The translations under genes were made by a program, and so were the position numbers. Positions 6,265-10,158 of a stretch of DNA of 10,158 nucleotides are shown in pieces. Below the pieces are notes generated by a model, which was not told where the DNA came from, did not search any database, and saw only the letters and a list, made by a program, of their open reading frames with translations. The stretch comes from PRO6 sp035565775 (GTDB taxonomy: Bacteria > Pseudomonadota > Alphaproteobacteria > Rhizobiales > Xanthobacteraceae): assembly GCA_035565775.1 (NCBI GenBank), contig DATMRW010000015.1:1-10158 (forward strand), given 5' to 3'. Within the stretch, counting starts at the first letter, position 1. Every line of letters begins with the position of its first letter.

Positions 6265-7046
6265 AGGGGGACCGCCACCTGCCTTCGCGGCATAGCGGCG
6301 CTGGCCGGCTGAGGCGGGTCGCGGTGATATTGGCGGCGCTTGCGCTGCTTTTTGCCGGCTTCCTGGCCTATATCGGCTATTTTGGCGGTCCCGTGTTCGT
6401 GAACGTCGCCGCGACCGCCGCGCCGCGTCCGGCCGAACGGGGCCTCGGCGCGGTGCTGTTGTCCGGCGACATGGGCTTTCATATCGGGATGGGGCCCCGT
6501 ATCGCGCGCCGATTGGCGGCGGACGGCATTCCCGTGATCGGCGTCAATTCGCTCACGTACTTCCGGACACGCAGGTCACCCGCGGAGAATGAGGCGCTGA
6601 TCGAACAGGCCGTGCATCGCGCACTTGGCCAGCCCGGCGTCCGGCGCATCGTGCTGATCGGTCAATCCTTTGGCGCTGATATGCTGCATGCCGGCCTGTC
6701 GACGCTGCCGCAGGCATTGCGGGACAAGATATCGCTAGTCGTGCTGATCGTCCCTGGCGACACCATCGAATTCCGCGCCTCGCCTTCCGAGTTGTTCAGC
6801 TTCGACCCGCCCGACGCGCCTGCCATGCGGAGCGCCCGGAAGCTGGACTGGGTGCCGGTGATCTGCATCAACGGCGCGGAGGAGGAGCATAGCCTTTGCC
6901 CGTTGCTGGCCATGCCCAATGTGACGCACGTGACGCTGCCAGGCGGGCACCTGCTGCGACGGGACGTCGATGGATTGTATTCCGCGCTACGACAGGCAAT
7001 CCGCGCGATGGACGGGCACCCCATTGAGCGACTGCCGCGTGGCTGA
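6261..7046 (+). CDS. VirJ/AcvB family serine hydrolase, probable lysyl-phosphatidylglycerol hydrolase
   Basis: This 261-residue protein has an N-terminal membrane anchor or uncleaved signal (about 20-43) and a periplasmic alpha/beta-hydrolase domain. Family landmarks are SGDMGF (68-73, usually SGDGGW), GVNSLTYF, the nucleophile elbow GQSFGAD (134-140, S136), CINGAEEEHSLC (C202 and C213, a probable disulfide pair) and GGHLL with H230 as the likely catalytic histidine. Agrobacterium AcvB, of this family, hydrolyses lysyl-phosphatidylglycerol and is encoded beside the synthase gene lpiA; here the neighbour is likewise an mprF/lpiA homologue, which strongly supports the same role. It is the single-domain (VirJ-length) form rather than the longer two-domain AcvB. 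Its ATG shares ATGA with the stop of the fusion gene, and no strong ribosome binding site is present, so translation is probably coupled. The actual aminoacyl lipid is not readable from sequence. Confidence 0.9.
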   Translation: MKGDRHLPSRHSGAGRLRRVAVILAALALLFAGFLAYIGYFGGPVFVNVAATAAPRPAERGLGAVLLSGDMGFHIGMGPRIARRLAADGIPVIGVNSLTYFRTRRSPAENEALIEQAVHRALGQPGVRRIVLIGQSFGADMLHAGLSTLPQALRDKISLVVLIVPGDTIEFRASPSELFSFDPPDAPAMRSARKLDWVPVICINGAEEEHSLCPLLAMPNVTHVTLPGGHLLRRDVDGLYSALRQAIRAMDGHPIERLPRG

Positions 7047-9615
7047 GGTCGCGGCCCAACGGCTTCGCAAACTGTGGATGCACTATCGCGCCGCGATCAC
7101 CATCGGTGTCGGCCTGCTGATGATGCTTCTGGGGCTCGGGGCGCTCCATCAACTTACCCGTGAAATCCATCTGGCCGATGTTCGAAGCGCCTTTCATACC
7201 ATATCGTCCTGGCAGGTGCTGGTGGCGCTGCTCCTGACAGGCACAAGCTATCTCGCGCTCACCTTCTATGATGTGCTGGCGCTGCGTATCATCGGGCGAC
7301 CGCTGCCATGGCGAACCGCGGCGCTCGCATCCTTTACAAGCTACACGCTCAGTCACAATCTCGGGCTTTCGCCCATCACGGGCGGATCGGCCCGATACCG
7401 CATCTATACCGTCGCTGGACTGGACGGCCCCGATGTCGCGCGCATCATCGCGATCGCGGCAATGACGTTCTGGATGGGGGTGTTCGCGGTCGCCGGCCTG
7501 GCATTGTTGTTCAACGCGCAACCCATCGCATTAGGCACGGTTCGCTTACCTGCGGACCTCGCGCCCATAATGGGCGCCCTGGCGCTGCTGTTGATCGTTG
7601 CCGCGATTGCCGTCTGCGCGTTCGGCCCGCGCGTGCTTTCCCTGTGGGGATGGAAGGTACCGCTCCCGCGTCCATGGCAGGCATTGGCCCAGATCGGCAT
7701 CGCCTGCGTTGACCTTGCCGCCGCGTCGACCGCACTGTTCGTGCTGGTGCCGGGAGCCGATCCCGCGCTGCTGCCGAACTTCGTCCTGGCTTATGCCCTG
7801 GCGATCATCGTCGCGCTGATCAGCCACGTGCCCGGCGGCATCGGCGTTTTCGAAGCGACCGTGATCGCGCTTCTGCCCGCCGACAATACCGCGCTTCTGG
7901 CTGGATTGATCGCTTATCGGGTCATTTATTACCTGTTGCCATTCGGCTGTGGCGTCACCTTGCTGGCACTGCACGAAGGTCGCCGCTGGCGCAAGCCGGC
8001 CAGGCATGCGCTCGCCGGTGCGCAAGCGCTGGGGATGGCAATCACGCCCTCGTTGATGAGTGCGGCGAGCTTTGGGGGGGGAGCGATCCTTCTCCTGTCA
8101 GGCTCGCTGCCGGCATCACACTCTCGATTGCAGCTTCTCACCGCCTTCGTGCCGCTACCCTTTGTCGAGGCCTCTCATATCGCCGCCAGCATCGCCGGCA
8201 CCGGGCTGCTGCTGCTCGCGCCGGGCCTTTACCACCGGCTTGACGGCGCCTTCATCCTGACGCGCGCGCTGCTAGTGGCGGGAGGAGTGTTCTCCATCAT
8301 CAAGGGGATCGACTATGAAGAAGCGCTGGTGTGCTTCGCGATCGCCGGCTTGCTGCAATGGACTCGCCCAGCCTTTTATCGCCGCACGGCGTTGACCAGC
8401 CAACCGCTGTCACCAACCTGGCTGATATGCGTTGGCACCGTGCTTGGCCTGGCGCTGTGGACTGGCTTGTTCGCCTATAAGCATGTCGATTATCGCAACG
8501 CGCTGTGGTGGCAATTCGCGTGGCGCGGCGATGCTTCGCGCTTTCTTCGTGGGAGCCTCGGCGTCGGAATGGTGCTCGCTGCCGCGGCGCTCTGGCGGCT
8601 GCTGGCCTCGTCAGGACGCGTCGCGCCTCAAATCCATACCGATCCAGCGGATATCGACCGCATATTGGCCACCGCCACGCGAACAGACGCCATGCTGGCC
8701 TTGACGGGCGACAAGCGCTTTCTCCTTTCACCTGCGCGCGATGCCTTCCTGATGTACCAGGTGCACGGCGCCAGTTGGATCGTGATGTCCGATCCCGTCG
8801 GCCCGCGCGAGCGCTGGCCGGATCTTCTATGGGCGATCCGTGCCAGCTCGGACGCGGCCCAGGGACGGCTGCTACTCTATCAGATCAGTGCTGATACACT
8901 CGAAATTGCGATCGAACTCGGCTTGCAGATCATCAAATATGGCGAGGAAGCCCTGGTCGATCTGACCACCTTCTCGCTGGAGGGCATAGGGATGCGCGCG
9001 CTGCGCCAGAGCGCTCGTCGCGCCGCACGCGAGGGCGCGACATTCGAGATCTGCCCCGCGGGCGACGTGCCCCGGCTCCTTCCGGAACTGAAGCGCGTTT
9101 CCGACGCCTGGCTGCAAGCCAAGGAGCAGAAGGAAAAGGGCTTCAGCCTCGGCCGTTTCGACCCCGGCTATCTTGCGCGTTTTGATTTCGCGCTTGTTCG
9201 CCATCACGGGACGATTGTCGCCTTCGCGAATATTCTCGCGACAGCCAACCGCAACGAATTGTCCGTAGACCTCATGCGACACCGGGACGACATGCCGCGG
9301 GGGACAATGGATTTCCTGTTTGCCCATCTGATGCAATGGGGAAAAGATAAAGGATTCCAGCGTTTTTCGCTCGGTCTCGCACCCTTGTCGGGGATAGAGG
9401 CGCACCATCTCTCGCCAAACTGGGCCAAGGTCGCCGCGCTCGCCTTCAGTCATGGCGAAAGGATGTATAGCTTCAAGGGATTGCGTGCATACAAGGCAAA
9501 GTTCGCGCCGCGGTGGGAGCCCCGCTACATCGCGGGCCCACACGGACTAGGCCTTTTCCAAAGCCTGATGGCGCTGAATCAGCTGATCAGATCAATGCCT
9601 GCCAAAGAGCGCTGA
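7039..9615 (+). CDS. mprF: MprF/LpiA aminoacyl-phosphatidylglycerol synthase and flippase
   Basis: This 858-residue polytopic inner-membrane protein transfers an amino acid, classically lysine, from aminoacyl-tRNA to phosphatidylglycerol and flips the product outward, lowering negative surface charge. The N-terminal 510 or so residues are a run of hydrophobic helices (flippase), including SHNLGLSPITGGSARYR and SHVPGGIGVFEA family motifs. The C-terminal GNAT-like synthase domain carries GDKRFLLS (557-564), KYGEEALVDL (633-642), KGFSLGRFD (700-708), SVDLMRHR (742-749), GLAPLSG (779-785) and FKGLRAYKAKF (from 812). Length is normal for MprF. The chosen GTG (7039) overlaps the upstream stop as GTGGCTGA; alternatives are ATG 6970, TTG 7024 and ATG 7078, none with a strong ribosome binding site. 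A run of eight G bases (8074-8081, residues 346-348) lies in the open frame. Lysine versus alanine specificity cannot be told from sequence. Confidence 0.95.
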   Translation: MAEVAAQRLRKLWMHYRAAITIGVGLLMMLLGLGALHQLTREIHLADVRSAFHTISSWQVLVALLLTGTSYLALTFYDVLALRIIGRPLPWRTAALASFTSYTLSHNLGLSPITGGSARYRIYTVAGLDGPDVARIIAIAAMTFWMGVFAVAGLALLFNAQPIALGTVRLPADLAPIMGALALLLIVAAIAVCAFGPRVLSLWGWKVPLPRPWQALAQIGIACVDLAAASTALFVLVPGADPALLPNFVLAYALAIIVALISHVPGGIGVFEATVIALLPADNTALLAGLIAYRVIYYLLPFGCGVTLLALHEGRRWRKPARHALAGAQALGMAITPSLMSAASFGGGAILLLSGSLPASHSRLQLLTAFVPLPFVEASHIAASIAGTGLLLLAPGLYHRLDGAFILTRALLVAGGVFSIIKGIDYEEALVCFAIAGLLQWTRPAFYRRTALTSQPLSPTWLICVGTVLGLALWTGLFAYKHVDYRNALWWQFAWRGDASRFLRGSLGVGMVLAAAALWRLLASSGRVAPQIHTDPADIDRILATATRTDAMLALTGDKRFLLSPARDAFLMYQVHGASWIVMSDPVGPRERWPDLLWAIRASSDAAQGRLLLYQISADTLEIAIELGLQIIKYGEEALVDLTTFSLEGIGMRALRQSARRAAREGATFEICPAGDVPRLLPELKRVSDAWLQAKEQKEKGFSLGRFDPGYLARFDFALVRHHGTIVAFANILATANRNELSVDLMRHRDDMPRGTMDFLFAHLMQWGKDKGFQRFSLGLAPLSGIEAHHLSPNWAKVAALAFSHGERMYSFKGLRAYKAKFAPRWEPRYIAGPHGLGLFQSLMALNQLIRSMPAKER

Positions 9616-9622
9616 TACCTAC

Positions 9623-9696
9623 CGTTCAGGCCACGCCGCGCGCCCCAAGCTCCGGCAGCCGCCACGACCCGTCTGGCAAGGGAACAACCCTGAACG
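9623..9696. repeat. Inverted repeat in the gap after mprF
   Basis: CGTTCAGG (9623-9630) and CCTGAACG (9689-9696) are perfect inverted copies 58 bases apart, beginning just after the mprF stop. There is no following T-run, so it is not a classical terminator. The 226-base gap 9616-9841 otherwise shows no reading frame of gene-like character and no promoter I would defend. Confidence 0.3.
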
Positions 9697-9826
9697 TCTA
9701 TGGACCTATGGTTGAAGATTATTCCTGCCTCGCCCGCGTATGGCGCGTGGCCGATAGTTGCTTGGCAAATCGGCTTGTTCGATGCACATTTGGTCAAGCA
9801 GAACATATCGGCTTTCAGTCCTGGTT

Positions 9827-9833
9827 GAGGGGA
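9827..9833 (+). promoter_or_regulatory. Ribosome binding site fixing the start of the G8 protein
   Basis: GAGGGGA ends eight bases before ATG 9842, a strong purine-rich Shine-Dalgarno. It favours this start over the in-frame ATG at 9866, which would cut into the signal peptide. Confidence 0.7.
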
Positions 9834-9841
9834 CCCACGTC

Positions 9842-10158
9842 ATGCGCCTGCCATCTCGCCTGCTTATGCTTTCGCTGGTTCTTCCGCTGTCACTGGGGGC
9901 GGGGTCCGGGGCTTATGCCCAGGACGGCCATGCCCACGATCAGGCGGATGGGGGTGTGGATACGTCTCCTGTGGCGATGAGGCGGCTGGTGTGGTCCGAT
10001 CCGGCGGCCTGGCCTGGCGGGAAGGTGCCGGGCAAGGGCGATGCGGTGGTGATCGGGCGGGACATGGATGTCGTCCTCGACGTCGTTCCGCCGGCCTTGC
10101 GCAGCGTGACCATCGACGGCAAGCTCAGCTTTGCCGACGATCGCGATCTCGCCCTGGA
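9842..10158 (+). CDS. Secreted G8-domain protein, 3'-truncated by the window
   Basis: The visible 105 codons begin with a clear signal peptide (hydrophobic core about 7-20, probable cleavage after AYA at residue 26), followed by a short His/Asp-rich linker and the start of a G8 domain: LVWSDPAAWPGGKVPGKGDA (49-68), then VVIG, VVLDV, LRSVTIDGKLSFADDRDL. The W-S-D..W-P-G-G..P-G-.GD pattern and the following LRSVTIDG step are diagnostic of G8 domains, named for eight conserved glycines and found in large extracellular beta-rich proteins such as CEMIP and in bacterial surface proteins. The frame is still open at the right edge, so most of the protein is missing. A substrate cannot be named; polysaccharide binding or hydrolysis is possible given the neighbouring synthase, but this is inference. 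Confidence 0.85.
   Translation, partial: MRLPSRLLMLSLVLPLSLGAGSGAYAQDGHAHDQADGGVDTSPVAMRRLVWSDPAAWPGGKVPGKGDAVVIGRDMDVVLDVVPPALRSVTIDGKLSFADDRDLAL

Noticed and set aside
9513..9980. Plus-strand 155-codon frame after mprF
   Set aside because: It overlaps the mprF 3' end and the G8 signal peptide in another frame and has no gene-like composition. The G8 frame has a strong ribosome binding site and a signal peptide.
1..10158. CRISPR array, intact insertion sequence or phage genes
   Set aside because: No spaced direct-repeat array, transposase, integrase or structural phage protein could be recognised on either strand.

Overview
The window is GC-rich chromosomal DNA. It most likely comes from an alphaproteobacterium of the Sphingomonadales type (Sphingomonas, Novosphingobium and relatives). 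This rests on protein style, tRNA-Glu sequence, codon usage and a palindromic repeat of the kind scattered through such genomes. The genus is an inference and cannot be fixed from this window alone.

Layout. (1) Bases 1-1356 hold the 3' three quarters of recJ, the single-strand DNA exonuclease. (2) A short promoter-like region leads into two tandem tRNA-Glu genes (anticodons TTC and CTC), which differ from each other at only three positions. (3) Bases 1602-2385 hold no convincing intact gene. This stretch has an AT-rich patch directly behind the tRNA genes, a long imperfect palindrome (about 1947-2055), a possible tail of a broken efflux outer-membrane gene, and a plausible sigma70-type promoter. 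(4) Bases 2386-2802 encode a small exported DUF2147 protein. (5) Bases 2929-9615 form a compact gene cluster. Its first gene encodes an 1111-residue membrane protein that joins a GH18-like glycoside hydrolase domain, a NodB/CE4 polysaccharide deacetylase domain and a processive family 2 glycosyltransferase. The second encodes a VirJ/AcvB-type periplasmic serine hydrolase. The third encodes an MprF-type aminoacyl-phosphatidylglycerol synthase/flippase. Adjacent genes overlap by 4 and probably 8 bases, which suggests translational coupling. (6) After a 226-base gap, the 5' end of a gene for a secreted G8-domain protein runs off the window.

The cluster reads as a cell-surface charge module. The MprF homologue would make and flip cationic aminoacylated phosphatidylglycerol. 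The VirJ/AcvB homologue belongs to the family whose Agrobacterium member AcvB hydrolyses lysyl-phosphatidylglycerol. The fusion protein could make, de-N-acetylate and trim an amino-sugar polymer, combining in one chain the activities that PgaC and PgaB divide between them in the PNAG pathway. Putting lipid aminoacylation, its reversal and a potentially cationic polysaccharide in one transcription unit is the most interesting feature here. The polymer, the transferred amino acid and the functional link remain inference.
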